The notes under the pieces: generated by a model | The model's input: only the letters and a program-made list of their open reading frames with translations | What the model was told of the DNA's origin: nothing | Database searches by the model: none | Shown here: positions 1-10,791 of the stretch, one piece after another | How positions within the stretch are numbered: position 1 is the first letter of the stretch | How the letters are laid out: every line of letters begins with the position of its first letter | DNA from: Hyperoodon ampullatus | Taxonomy: Eukaryota; Chordata; Mammalia; Artiodactyla; Ziphiidae | Length of the DNA: 64,000 bases | Assembly: GCA_949752795.1 (NCBI GenBank) | Contig: OX457075.1 | Span: forward strand, 2,666,001-2,730,000 | Reading direction: 5' to 3' | Translations under genes and position numbers: made by a program

Positions 1-442
1 AAAATTTTGGCCTTTTGTGTATGCTAACTAAATAAGAGTGGAAGATAAAACCACGAGTAAAAGTCTCAGCGTCATAGAGGGGACGAGGAGGAACACTAGA
101 GATGATGTAACCCGACCTCTTTGCCTTACAGGTGGGGAAACCCTTTACAGACTCTTGGCACAGCTTGAAAGACACTTGTTTGAGTACCGTAGTCATAATA
201 TTTTACTTTATAAATGTCCTAGGTGGACACATTCCATGATCTGCTCTATTTTGGAGCAATGATCACCTTCTGGGGGGGCCTTCCTGCCGCTCAGCGTGAC
301 TTGGGGATGGATGCTCAGGCCACTGGACCCCTGAAGGGGGGACCACTGGAGGAGGCCAACCTGGGGGCAGTGGGTCCTATCTGGGCCCTTCACTCCAGCC
401 ACTGTCTTCACTTGTCAAATGAGTTACAAATAAAATGCTTTT
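1..442. other. Unassigned sequence, no gene recognised
   Basis: No known coding or repeat family is recognised here. A pyrimidine-rich stretch ending in TTACAG lies near 120-131 and resembles a splice acceptor. An AATAAA hexamer lies near 429-434, just before the first SINE. A terminal exon on the plus strand is therefore conceivable, but the reading frames are short and show no recognised domain, so this stays unassigned. Confidence 0.3.
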
Positions 443-453
443 AAGATTTGTAG

Positions 454-770
454 GGGCTTCCCTGGTGGTGCAGTGGTTGAGAATCTGCCTGCTAATGCAG
501 GGGACACGAGTTCGAGCCCTGGTCTGGGAGGATCCCACATGCCGCGGAGCAACTAGGCCCGTGAGCCACAACTACTGAGCCTGCGCGTCTGGAGCCTGTG
601 CTCCGAAACAAGAGAGGCCGCGATGGTGAGAGGCCCGCACACCACGATGGAGAGTGGCCCCCGCTTGCCACAACTAGAGAAAGCCCTTGCACAGAAACGA
701 AGACCCAACACAGCAAAAATATATAAATAAATTAATAAACTCCTACCCCCAACATCTTAAAAAAAAAAAA
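454..770 (+). mobile_element. CHR-type tRNA-derived SINE, long form
   Basis: The plus-strand head GGGCTTCCCTGGTGGTGCAG is the tRNA-derived part with an A-box-like start and a B-box-like GTTCGAGCC. The body ends with the AACGAAGACCCAACACAGC tail typical of the long form. A perfect 11-bp TSD (AAGATTTGTAG) flanks it at 443-453 and 771-781. The middle is hybrid: it has the type-A phrases for GAGGCCCGC and GGAGCCTGTGCTCCG but keeps the long-form 3' half. About 20 bp of unique sequence sits between the first A-rich tail and a second A12 run. Confidence 0.93.
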
Positions 771-1153
771 AAGATTTGTAGAACAATTTAATATTTTTTA
801 AAAATCAACATTGCATCCTCTTACACTAACCCCAAACACACACCCACACACTTCAGAAATGAGACGTGGTTTTATCTATCCCTTATGTTTATTTGTTAAA
901 TATAATGTTTAGAAACAAAATTGAAAGCCAAGTTGATTTCTTTCATAATTTAAGCTATATTAACCTGCTACTCATTTTTTTCAGATGAAAAATATTTCCA
1001 AAAAAGGATTAGTAATTTGTAGTTGATGGATATTCAAAATTAATGTCAGACTGTAGAACTTGCCTCTTATTTCATTGTGAATATAAGTTGAATATGTACA
1101 TATTACAGTTAAAGAACTTCTGAAACTTTTAACAATAAGAAGGAGGGCTACTT

Positions 1154-1360
1154 TTTTTTTTTTTTTTTGCGGTACGTGGGCCCCTCACTGTTGTGGCCTC
1201 TCCCGTTGCGGAGCACAGGCTCCGGACGCGCAGGCTCAGTGGCCATGGTTCACGGGCCCAGCCGCTCCACGGCATGTGGAATCTTCCCGGACCGGGGCAC
1301 GAACCCGTGTCCCCTCCATCGGCAGGCGGACTCTCAACCACTGCGCCACCCGGGAAGCCC
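1154..1360 (-). mobile_element. CHR-type SINE, short type A
   Basis: Minus-strand copy: a poly(T) tract (the A tail) on the left, then GCGGTACGTGGGCC and the head GGGAAGCCC on the right. The TSD AGGAGGGCTACTT occurs at 1141-1153 and 1361-1373. The small open frames across it are antisense or sense readings of the SINE, not genes. Confidence 0.95.
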
Positions 1361-1802
1361 AGGAGGGCTACTTTAATGCTCTAAATTTTGTCATTTGTTT
1401 AAAATGTCAAGTAGTTGTCACACACACACAAAACAACAGGACATCTTCAAATCCATTTTGTTCAGAAAAAAGACTTTGTATGTGATTTCTGAAAGTTATT
1501 TAATAGCTAGAGAGACACAATCATCATATTTTTGGATATGAGATTGTTTTCTCCTTTAATTTTTTTCTCCTTTGTGGTTTCCTATAGAAATTGCCTATAC
1601 TAGTTTATATTGCTGATGCTGTTGTGGTGCTTTTATAGTAAATGATTGACTCTAGAATGGTTATCCATAAAAGGACACTTTTCTTTTCTCTTTTAGAATA
1701 TATTTTGTTTTTCAAACCTTAATTTTTATTTCTTCTAAGGAGTAGGGTTTCTATTGCATCTAAGGGATCCATGTAGATGTAGGGCTTAAAAGTGAGGATC
1801 AG

Positions 1803-2012
1803 GGGCCTCCCTGGTGGCGCAGTGGTTAAGAGTCCGCCTGCTGATGCAGAGGACACGGGTTCGTGCCCCAGTCCGCGAGGATCCCACATGCCGCGGAGCG
1901 GCTGGGCCCGTGAGCCATGGCCACTGAGCCTGCGCGTCCGGAGCCTGTGCTCCGCAACGGGAGAGGCCACAACAGTGAGAGGCCCGCGTACCCCCCCCCC
2001 AAAAAAAAAAAA
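1803..2012 (+). mobile_element. CHR-type SINE, short type A
   Basis: Full-length type-A SINE with head GGCCTCCCTGGTGGCGCAG and a C10A13 tail. The TSD is AAAGTGAGGATC on the left (about 1789-1800) and AAAGTGAGAATC on the right (about 2012-2023), one mismatch. The C-run before the A tail is unusual and probably a later expansion. Confidence 0.93.
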
Positions 2013-2024
2013 AGTGAGAATCGG

Positions 2025-2415
2025 GACAGATTTTCAACCTCTGCTTTCTTGCTCTCCTCTCCTTCTGTCTCCTTTCTACCCTGCACTGCTTACACCCAGC
2101 CCTGCACCCTTGCCTTGGGGACCTCCCTAGGATTTATTTTCTCTTTCCTTTTCCCTGGGCTCCTCTCAGCCTCGCTGTAAAGTTCTCAGTCTATCCCTGG
2201 TCTTCTCAGTCTGTTGTCATAGTGACAACCACACTCCCAGGAGTAGCAGTCTCATGAGTGGCTGGGATGGACCTGACACCAGGTCCCACAAACAAGCCTG
2301 TAACCGTGTGGACTTCAGCGGCTCTGGGCAGACGTTTAGCTGCTGGGCCAGAGCTGTCACCATACGGTGTTGTTAAAGAGAAAGAAAGGAAAACGAGGAA
2401 GAAGCCCACACTGTT
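2025..2415. other. Unassigned sequence
   Basis: Pyrimidine-rich then mixed single-copy sequence between a SINE and the PPM1F retrocopy. I see no coding region or recognised repeat. Confidence 0.4.
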
Positions 2416-2430
2416 AAAAACCTAGGCTGG
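2416..2430. repeat. Left target-site duplication of the PPM1F retrocopy
   Basis: AAAAACCTAGGCTGG is repeated exactly at 4122-4136 immediately after a poly(A) run. This is the signature of LINE-1-mediated insertion and fixes both ends of the retrocopy. Confidence 0.93.
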
Positions 2431-3231
2431 GGGGAGCGGCTAGCGGGCGGCCGAGTGGCAGAATGAAGACCAACGACCTGGCAGCAGCCCCCGGGGATGC
2501 TCTGGGCATGGCCTCGGGAACCCCACAGCGGAACAGCCAGAAGGCAGAGGAGAACCCCAGCCTCCTGGACGCACTCCTCCGCGACTTCCCAGCCCCGCTG
2601 GGCTCGGAGAGCCCTTTGCCATGGAAGGTCCGAGGGACGATGCTAATCCAGGAGGAGGTGGAAGACGAGCTAGCTGAGCTGGCCATGGGCTTCCTGAGCA
2701 GCAGGCGCGCTCGGCCGCCACTTGCTGCCTGCCTGGCTGCTGCGGACGGACCTTTCTGAGTTCCGGAAGTTGCCGGAACAGGTGGAGGAGGACGGCGATG
2801 ATGAGGAGGAGGAGGAGGCCCCTGTGAGCCTGCTGGACGCTGCGGGCCTGGTGTGGAGCCCCTTTGACAGGCTCTGGGAAGTGTGCAGCCAGTGGCAGAA
2901 GCAGGTGCCCGTGGCTGCCTGGGTCCCGCAGCGGCAGTGGTTGGTCTCCGTGCACGCCATCCGTAACGCCCACCGCAGGAGGGAGGACCAGCACGTGTGC
3001 CTCCCAGCCTTCAGCCTGCTCTTTGGCCTATCGGTCTCTGTGGACCGCGCCTACTTTGCCGTGTTCGATGGGCACGGAGGTGTGGACGCCGCGGGGTACG
3101 CGTCTGTGCACATGCACGCTGTTGCTGCCCACCAGCCGGAGCTGCCCACTGACCCCGCGGGGGCCCTGCGAGCAGCCTTCCGCTGCACCGATGATATGTT
3201 CCTCTGGAAAGCCCGGCGAGAGTGCAGATAA

Positions 3232-3600
3232 AAGCTCGTTTACACTGTACCCTCATCTACAAGCGTGCAGCAGAATTACGTCTAAAACAACACACGTACG
3301 GTAAAAAACACCTTATTGCTAAAAAAATGCTAGCCGTCATCTGAGCCTTCCAGTTGTGATCTTTTTGCAGTAGGAACATCAAAGATGACTGCTCACAGAT
3401 CACCATGACAGAGAATAATAATAATGAAAAACTTTGACATATCGCAGGAGTTACCAAAATGCGGCACAGAGACAGGAAGTGAGCAAATGCTGTTGGAAAA
3501 ATGGTGCCAATAAACTTGCTCGGCGCAGGGTTGCCACAAACCTTCAGTTTGTGAAAAACGCACCATCTGCAAAGGGCAATAACGCAAAGCAGCAACACGA
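3232..3600 (+). mobile_element. Tigger1/MER2-like DNA transposon fragment inside the retrocopy tail
   Basis: The phrases TTTACACTGTACC, TTATTGCTAAAAAAATGCTAG, GAGTTACCAAAATG, CTGTTGGAAAAATGG and GGGTTGCCACAAACC match my memory of the Tigger1/MER2 end. It lies between the PPM1F coding block and the retrocopy poly(A). Because Tigger elements are much older than this retrocopy, it was probably part of the source transcript rather than a later insertion. Confidence 0.75.
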
Positions 3601-3774
3601 GGTCCACCTGACCCTCCCCACCCTCCAAACACCTCCCCCGGGCAGGTCTCTCTAGGCTGCTGGTGTCGGCAGTTAGCGCGATGAGGCGCGTCTGTTTCTG
3701 AAAGAAGACGCATTGGTCCCTCTGTGACCGTACCGCCCACTGAACCTCACCTCGGAACCTCGGGGGTCCTCCTA

Positions 3775-3870
3775 GCAGGGTGGATACTAAGATCGTGTCC
3801 ATTTCTGAGATCGGGAAACAGGCCCAGAGAGCTGAGGCCTGGCCCAGTCGACACGGCAGGAGGAGACGGG
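3775..3870 (-). repeat. MIR-like fragment in the retrocopy tail
   Basis: GGGAAACAGGCCCAGAGAG followed by CTGAGGCCTGGCCCAGTC resembles the core of a reverse-oriented MIR. Together with the Tigger fragment it suggests the 3' part of the source RNA was intronic or intergenic-like sequence. Confidence 0.5.
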
Positions 3871-4085
3871 GGAAGCGGGGGGCGGGGACGGAGGCACCGT
3901 CATCGTCATCGGATGCTCTGAGCACAGACCTCACCAGAATTCACAAGGCTGCGTTTGAATCTGAACAGAAAACCTTCCAGGTCTAAGACTGTGAGCTGGG
4001 AGCCCCGCCACCGGGCAGCTCAGGGCTGCCGCTCTAGTCAAGAAAGAATTCTCTGAAGCACAGCTGTTTAGCTTAGGCTGTGTTT

Positions 4086-4126
4086 ATTAAAAACACCTTT
4101 GCCGAGACGTTAAAAAAAAAAAAAAA
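4086..4126 (+). terminator. Retrocopied polyadenylation signal and poly(A) tract
   Basis: ATTAAA at 4086-4091 lies 20 nt upstream of the A run at 4112-4126. This is normal signal-to-tail spacing, so the source RNA was polyadenylated here. Confidence 0.85.
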
Positions 4127-4136
4127 CCTAGGCTGG

Positions 4137-5415
4137 TTCATTGCCTGCTCACTGATGAGGAGTTAAAGGATAAGGTAAAGATAGGTACAAGTATTTAGAG
4201 AAATATGACTATAGACAGATGCCATTCCGGATAATAAGGGAAATAACGTAATTTTAGAACACAGTGAGCCACAGACCTGAGGAAACTAGTTGGAAAAACA
4301 TCTCCATTTGAAAAGGACCTGAAGGGTCTTGGAGGAAAACTTGGCAGAGACTAAACAGTCAAATTAGTGAGTGTCTTTCTCAGAATTAAGGCTAGATCAG
4401 GACGAAAATCTGAAAGAGAACAGTTTGCTCCATATAATACCATTTTACCAATAACACTACGTCACAAACCTAGTTCACCCAAGTATTACATTATAGTAAG
4501 AATCCAGTGAAGCAAAGGGTGAAGGATGAAAACAGAAGTCCTTCCTCCTTCCCCTCCTTCCCAAATTCATGGAATCGTGGACCTGGAAATCATCTATTTC
4601 AACCTTACCCTCAAGGCAGGAAGCCCTTATACAGCAGTTTTAACAGGTGGCCATCCAGGTTCTGCTTCATTACTTCCAGTTGACAGAGAAGTGAGTCATG
4701 GCTTCACAAAGCAGCCCATTCTATTTTTAACAAACTTCAGGTAAAAATCCTCCACTAATAAAGAGCTAACACTCATGCTCTATTTACTCTGTTCTAGGCA
4801 GAGGCCTCCATGCATTAGCTGGGAATCTCCACACGACCCCATGCAGCAGGCCGGTGGCTCAGAGCAACTAACCCCACCACAGCAAGGACGGGGTCTGGAT
4901 TTAGGTCCAGCCTGACTCCAGAGCATCCTATGTAAACCCTGTGCCATGGGGCCGCAGGTCACACATGCCTCCCTGTAGCTTCCGCTATTCACGCTGGTCT
5001 GGACACCAGCGGTCAAGCCACCACTCCCATTCCCCTTCCACTCCAATAGCCTTCAGACACTTGAAGATGGCAACTGTCATCTCCCCCCATGCCCTGCAAC
5101 TCCCCTCCTCACTGTTTATTCAGCGGCAAATTTTTGGAAGCCTCTTTCATCTGGATGACCATCTTCTCAGGATGGGTACTGAAGAGCAAACACAGTAGAT
5201 AAGGTATAAACAGAGTAATAATTACAGATGAAATTGTCATGTTTTGGCTACCAGATTCAGTGGAGGAAAAGATTTTATAGGTAATAAGCATAAAAATTAT
5301 CTTTATAAATATTTGCTACTGCATGTATTTATGTGTACTCGCAAATCTTTTCATTACTAACATAGTAATTATCGTTCTAAACACATTATAATGCTGCATA
5401 ATGATAACTTATTGT
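4137..5415. other. Single-copy sequence with one ancient repeat
   Basis: Mostly unassigned. Around 4560-4740, phrases such as GGAATCGTGGACCTGGAAATC and AACAGGTGGCCATCCAGG resemble an ancient mammalian interspersed repeat whose family I cannot name with confidence. No coding sequence seen. Confidence 0.35.
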
Positions 5416-5419
5416 CCAA

Positions 5420-5690
5420 ACTGAATTATATTTCAGGAGCTAACAATGAATTTGATAGATGCAACCATTTCTGTGCATCTCTGCTACCATGGCAACCAGT
5501 TAAAATAGGTTTGTTTAATTAGTTAGTTGTTGGTAAAGCACTATGAAGATGAAAACTGCTATTAATAGATGCACAGTGTTTGGTATTAACGCTAGTGTGA
5601 TTAACATAAACGTAAAGTGTTTATGGCCGGAGTAGACCAATTCATTTTCCATTAACAGCCATATTTCATCATTGAATTAAGAAAAGGATT
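5420..5690. promoter_or_regulatory. Possible conserved non-coding element with X-box-like site
   Basis: This AT-rich stretch holds no recognisable repeat and has several homeodomain-type TTAATTAG/TTAAT words. It includes GCTACCATGGCAACC at 5483-5497, which on the minus strand reads as an RFX X-box (GTTGCC-AT-GGTAGC) with one change from the symmetrical consensus. Conservation cannot be tested from one sequence. Confidence 0.35.
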
Positions 5691-5699
5691 TTTTAAAAC

Positions 5700-7582
5700 T
5701 TTTATCACCTTTTTATTTTTAACAAATTTTCTAGTCTCTCTTTTATGCTCCTCTTGGCCAAATCTTAGCCAACTCACATCATACACTCAGGCAGAAGAGA
5801 AAATGAGTGATAACCAAAGTCTCCTGATGAAAAAGGAATATCTTCTGATGGTGGTGACAATACTCAAATGCCACTGCTGAGCCTTTCCGTTTCTTAAAGC
5901 TGAATGCAGGGTATGGAGATTGCCCCGAGTGAGAGCTGGAGGAATGGCCACATCACCCGCCAGGACCTATTTCCCAAAATGGCACAAGGGCTGTTTGCAG
6001 GGAGCTTGTCAACCTCCCTTAACTCCCACCAATGCTTATGCAATCGAAGTAAAAACCGCCGTTTGCCATGCAGATGCAACTACGTGACAAGCTCCCCAGA
6101 TTGTCAAACCTCCAAACAGATGGGCCCCAGGTCTGCCATAGGTTGAAATTCTGGAGCTGCCATTGCTCCTTTCCTACCTGCCTCCTTGCTATGATCTCTT
6201 GAGTCTCTGGGGAGATCTTGTAGCTGAGCTACTATCGTGGAATTTAGAAGTGGGAAGACCCACCCAAGGCCCTCTACTCTAGCTCCCTGCATTCTAATAG
6301 GTGAGGTATTTCACAGATGAGGAAAAACAAAGTTCAGAGTTAGCTGAACTCAGAGAGTGCTGGGCTGGGCTGGGCTGAGCTGGGCTCCATTTGGATTGTG
6401 GTAGGGTTACGTGGCTGGTTGGTAGTCTTATCCTCAGGTAGACTGAGAATACCTTCCGCTATCCTAGCTTAAACCAGATCCATGAACCTCTGGCTGGGTC
6501 CATTTAAATGGATTCAATGGACTACCTCATTGCCAGTAATTGAAATGCCCTCATTTGCATGAGGGCAAGGCTCAGGCCTGGACTCCTCTTTAGATGGTGG
6601 CACACCCCAGTGCCCACCTGGGGCCAAAATAAGACAAAGGATGAACATGACCTCAATATTTCCCTTCCTCTGAATACCCTGTGCTTGCATGTTGGCTTTT
6701 GTAGCAGTGTCTTACGCTCTTTCACATCCTTTGGTGTTACGCATCCTCAGATGTTAACATCTGCAGCCCTCCCACCGCACGTTAGATTTACCCCTCCTTG
6801 GAGTCATCCTTTGTGACTGACAAGGACTCTTACAGAAAAGGCATCACCAGCATCTCCATTCCCAGGTTATGTATTTGTGGTTTAAAGGAATCCTTCAGTC
6901 TGTTAAGCCTAAGGAGTGATTGAAAATGGCCATTTCAAGTCTATGGCAGATCAGTGGGAGAATTCCTGTGCTGAAGAATCTAACCTGAGAAAGAAAGGTC
7001 TGGCTTGCAAGATACCAAATGGGATGCTGTTCAAATGCAGCTTATATGTAACTGCCTGCTGGAGATGCTGTGGAGGGAATTCAGGTGACCTTGGGCCAGA
7101 TGGCCTTTCAGATGCCTCCAGCCCTGAGATTCTTAATGATTGTGTTGCATGAATGGCGGCTCGATTCATTGTTGGAGAGGCTTTCTTACACCTCTACAGA
7201 GCTCTGTCCTTAGCCCTGGCAGTGCTTATCAAACTATCAGTTCAGAAAGTTGGAATTATCAGCCCCATGTGGCGTAGTGAGAAAGAGGCACTCACGAGGT
7301 CTCAACAAGTGGGGGCCATGGGCTGATCTAACAAGGTGGCACTGGAAGACCTTCTCTTTATCAGAATACCCATCTCTCTTCTCATCCTTATCATCCGTTT
7401 TGTGCTCCTATCTCAACATCTATCTTCTCTTCCCTAACACTAAGCCCTGTGTCTAAATATATGATCCTTTTTCCTTTCTTTACAGGATTTTGTTTACTCA
7501 AGAGGTCTTCCCTGAACTCTGTTAATCTCCCCAATTTATATCTTATCTTTCTCCTTCCTTTATATTCCAAACTCTTACCAAA
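5700..7582. other. Single-copy sequence
   Basis: No gene recognised. A short GGGCT-type pentamer run occurs at 6358-6387. Open frames here are short and without recognised domains. Confidence 0.35.
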
Positions 7583-7595
7583 AGAAATAATATCT

Positions 7596-7895
7596 GGGAC
7601 TTCCCTGGTGGCGCAGTGGTTAAGAATCTGCCTGCCAATGCAGGGGAGACGGGTTCTATCCCTAGTCTGGGAAGATCCCACATGCCACGGAGCAACTAAG
7701 CCCATGCACCACAACTAGTGAGCCTGCGCTCTAGAGCCCGCGACCCACAACTTCTGAGCCCATGCTCCGCAACAAGAGAAGCCACCGCGATGAGAAGCCC
7801 GCGCACCGCAACGAAGAGTAGCCCCTGCTCGCTACAACTAGAGAAAGCCCACGTGCAGCAACGAAGACCCAACGCAGCCAAAAAAAAAGAGAGAG
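7596..7895 (+). mobile_element. CHR-type SINE, long form
   Basis: Head GGGACTTCCCTGGTGGCGCAG, internal repeats of the ACAACTTCTGAGCC type, and tail ACGAAGACCCAACGCAGCC followed by A9(GA)n. The TSD is AGAAATAATATCT at 7583-7595 and AGAAATGATATCT at 7896-7908, one mismatch. Confidence 0.94.
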
Positions 7896-7908
7896 AGAAA
7901 TGATATCT

Positions 7909-8131
7909 AAAGTTATTGAGCAGTTGCTATGTATCAGGAACTAGGCTTAACAATTTAAGTGGATTATTTCATTTATTTCTCATAATATGTAAATATGATA
8001 GATACTTTTATCCCTATTTAGTATATGAGGCATAGAGAGATTAAAAATCTTGCCTGAGGCCCTACAGTTAATGCTGAAGTCTGGGTCCAAATCCAGGCAG
8101 TTTAACTCCAGTGATCTTAACCAATAAGGCC
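7909..8131 (-). repeat. MIR SINE
   Basis: Reads TTATTGAGCAGTTGCTATG, then TTATCCCTATTTAGTATATG, AGGCATAGAGAGATTAAAAA and the GGGTCCAAATCCAGGCAG end, which is a nearly full MIR in reverse orientation. Confidence 0.8.
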
Positions 8132-8850
8132 TCATCCTCAGGACCTGGGTCCCTGGCAATCTGACCTTTGACCCTGCACTGCTGAAACTGCCCCTCCTTC
8201 TGCCTTGTCCTTGTCCTACTTGACCTGCCCTCCATTGACCTTCTTTCTTCCTTGACTTCATGAGACCATGTGGATCCTTTTTTTCTCTGCAAACTTCTTC
8301 CATATGCAAATGTTCTGGCCTTTGCTTTTTTTTTTTTTTATTTCCATCTTCTTCTCTCCCTTTTCTTATTTTTTGCTCTTTATCTACCTTGGCAATCTCA
8401 TCCTTTCCCACATTTCAATTACAAAATCAATGCAGGTATCTGAGCTCATTTCTGAGTTTCAGTTTTTATATCTAACCGGTGAATGTCCCAGGGACACCTC
8501 AAACTCAGCATGTCCAAAGCCAAATTCATCATCTCTCCTTTATTTGTACACCAACCTCACTTCCTGCTGATGAAATGGTGTCATGTCCTGGAAAGAACAC
8601 AAGGCAGGGGAATGAGAGGACGTGGATTCCAGTCCCTGACATGCTGGCTCTATGAACCCTATCTCCCGAGTAAGGGGTTGTTCAAGGGGTGGCATTAGAT
8701 GCCATCCACTCTGTACTCCTACAACTCCTCATGTCCCACATCCATCACTCTTTCAGGTACCCAGGGATGGAATCTTAGAGTCATCTTTCACCCCTGCATA
8801 TATTCAATCTTGAAATGGAAAGGAAATTTTTCTAATAATTAATTATTTTT
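8132..8850. other. Unassigned sequence with pyrimidine-rich stretch
   Basis: CT-rich sequence around 8160-8420, including a T13 run near 8327. No gene or repeat family is assigned. Confidence 0.3.
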
Positions 8851-9460
8851 AATGTAATTTATTTATAGAATACCTACAAGATGACACCACTGGGAAACAC
8901 AGTGGAGAATGAACGAGACAAAGTCCCTACCTCACGGAGTGAGTGGAGGCTGACAGTAGACATCTGCATGAATAAACGTTTTAAATAATATAAAGGAGCA
9001 AAAAGAGCCATGACGAGAAAGAAAGCAGGTCAAGGGTTTGCAAGCGGCTTGGTGGGAAATGTTTTAGTTAGGGTGGTCTGAGGAGATGATGTTGGAGCAT
9101 TGACCTGACAATGAGGGCACGTACCACAAAGACAGGAGGGGAGCCTGGGGAGAGGGCAAAGGTCGTGAAATGGGAGCAGTGAGAGGATCCTGGTTGGTGC
9201 AGGGCACCAAGGACCAGGGCTCAGAATGAAGGCGGGAGTCGAGGTCTTTGGGCCTGAAGGCCATGCTCAGAATTTGGATTTAGATTTTAACTGGTGGGGA
9301 TACCTTAGAGGATTTTAAGCCTGAGAATAACTTGGCCTGATTACATTTTAAAAGATCACCTACTGCTATGTGGAGAATAGATCATGGAGTTTGCAGCAGG
9401 ACAAGAGTGATGACAGGAAGACCTATAAGATTCAGTTGTCAGGTAAGAGAGTCTTGGGGC
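8850..9460. repeat. Ancient interspersed repeat, family unresolved
   Basis: Phrases such as AGTGGAGAATGAACGAGACA, CCCTACCTCACGGAG and GATTTTAAGCCTGAGAATAA resemble a widespread old mammalian repeat (LINE-2 or similar age). It is too diverged for me to name. Confidence 0.4.
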
Positions 9461-10377
9461 TTGGACCAGAATATCCATGCAGGTGACGAGCTTGCTGAAG
9501 AAGCTACATGTGAGGGGCTGTGTCCCTTATTACTGGAAGTATCCTGGAAAGGGGGGAAGTCAGGGATGTTGCCCATGAGTCAGGTTTGGACAACATGGTA
9601 TGGAAGGTTTCGCTACCGCCAACATTCTACGCTCTATGAGACTTGATCCCATTTTATGTAGAACCTGCCTTATCTACTTTTTATATGGCCCCATAACCCT
9701 GTAAGTCAGAAGACAAAAGGGACAGGCATTAGCGCAGAGGTCAGATCTAACTGGAGCTGGTCTAGCTAGTTATCCTACCTTTAGGAGCTGACCGGTCCCC
9801 AGTGTAGTAGGGTGATTTGCCATAACGAACGAGCCCCATTGCATGACACCCATTTTACTTATCTACGTGGAGTCAGAATCCCCTGAGCCTCAAATTCATA
9901 GTAAAAGGGATATCAATTTGTGAAGATTAAATGAGGGAATGGATAAAGTTTATAGAAATCTAAGTTACTAAAAAGTATAAATTTTTATAGAAATCTAAGT
10001 TACTATTCTTACTTAAATGAAATTCAGTGCAAAAGCTACAATAACATGTTTTATAATGTGCTTTGTCCCTTTGCAAAGCTGTAACTGCTGGAAATGCTAC
10101 AATTCTTGAACTTGCTGGGCCAGACCCAAAGACAGCTACGTGTCTTTGTATACAAAGTTAATATGTGTCAGACAAACACACTGGACTATACGCCCAGGCA
10201 AATTTTCAGTAATGAGACAAGGGTAAGAGTAAGAAGTAAGTGTTTCCCAACATGCTCTGAACAACCAGTATTCCTCTGTTTTGATGTCATCAGCACACTT
10301 TTTCTGCCATTTTATCTTTCCTCACGAAAAAGAAACCAAAAACTGTGATTTCTAATATTATTTCAAAAGTGTGCTTT
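9461..10377. other. Unassigned sequence
   Basis: AT-rich single-copy sequence, including a short local duplication of AAGTTACTA and TTTTTATAGAAATCTAAG near 9945-10015. No gene seen. Confidence 0.35.
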
Positions 10378-10392
10378 TCCTATGTGGTTTTA

Positions 10393-10791
10393 AAAAAAAA
10401 TCCACTTTTTAAAAATTAATTAGCTTATTTATTTATTTATTTTTGGCTGCGTTGGGTCTTCGTTGCTGCACGCAGGCTTTCTCTAGTTGCGGCGAGCGGG
10501 GGCTACCCATCGTTGAGGCGTGCGGGGGCTACTCTTCGTTGCGGTGCGCAGGCTTCTCATCACGGTGGCTTCTCTTGTTGTGGAGCATGGGCTCTAGGCG
10601 TGCGGGCTTCAGTAGTTGTGGCATGTGGGCTCAGTAGTTGTGACTCATGGGCTCTAGAGCACAGGCTCAGTAGTTGTGATGCACAGGCTTAGTTGCTCCG
10701 CGGCATGTGGGATTTTCCCAGACCAGGGCTCGAACCTGTGTCCCCTGCATTGGCAGGCGGATCCTTAACCACTGCACCACCAGGGAAGCCC
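10393..10791 (-). mobile_element. CHR-type SINE, long form, with unique tail
   Basis: Minus-strand long form (body 10431-10791) with the GGGTCTTCGTTGCTGC end, many GTAGTTGTG units and the head CCAGGGAAGCCC. The TSD TCCTATGTGGTTTTA at 10378-10392 matches TCCCATGTGGTTTTA at 10792-10806 with one mismatch. Between the (ATTT)n tail and the left TSD are about 38 bp that are not pure A on the element strand, so the insertion carried a unique 3' extension. Confidence 0.92.

Larger units (their letters stand above)
2431..4121 (+). pseudogene. PPM1F: Processed retrocopy of PPM1F (PP2C-family phosphatase), 3' half replaced by TE-derived tail
   Basis: PPM1F (POPX2) is a Mg/Mn-dependent serine/threonine phosphatase acting on PAK and CaMKII. 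The copy has a short GC-rich 5' UTR, an ATG at 2463, and protein similarity that begins with the family N-terminus (leucine-rich LLDALLRDFPAPL, then LPWKVRGTM and QEEVEDELAELAMGFL). A deletion of about eight codons with a frameshift lies near 2725-2740, and the frame resumes as LLRTDLSEFRKLPEQ. An acidic stretch follows, then RQWLVSVHAIRN and the PP2C metal-binding motif FAVFDGHGGVDAA near 3056-3094. Similarity stops near 3225, after roughly 215 of the about 450 residues expected, and a stop follows at 3229. No intron interrupts the block, and a poly(A) and TSD close it at 4112-4136. It is not functional as a phosphatase because most of the catalytic domain is absent. Confidence 0.93.

Noticed and set aside
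454..530. tRNA genes suggested by A/B-box-like sequences in SINE heads
   Set aside because: These are tRNA-derived SINE heads without a full cloverleaf or anticodon arm context.
1167..1384. Recurring open frames with the same GGAQAPDAQ / GHGSRAQPL / [13 protein letters not shown] peptides at many positions on both strands
   Set aside because: All lie in CHR SINE copies and are translations of the same repeat in different frames, not a protein family.
2463..3231. PPM1F as a functional gene
   Set aside because: Frameshift near 2730, loss of more than half the protein, no introns, and poly(A) plus TSD show a retrocopy.
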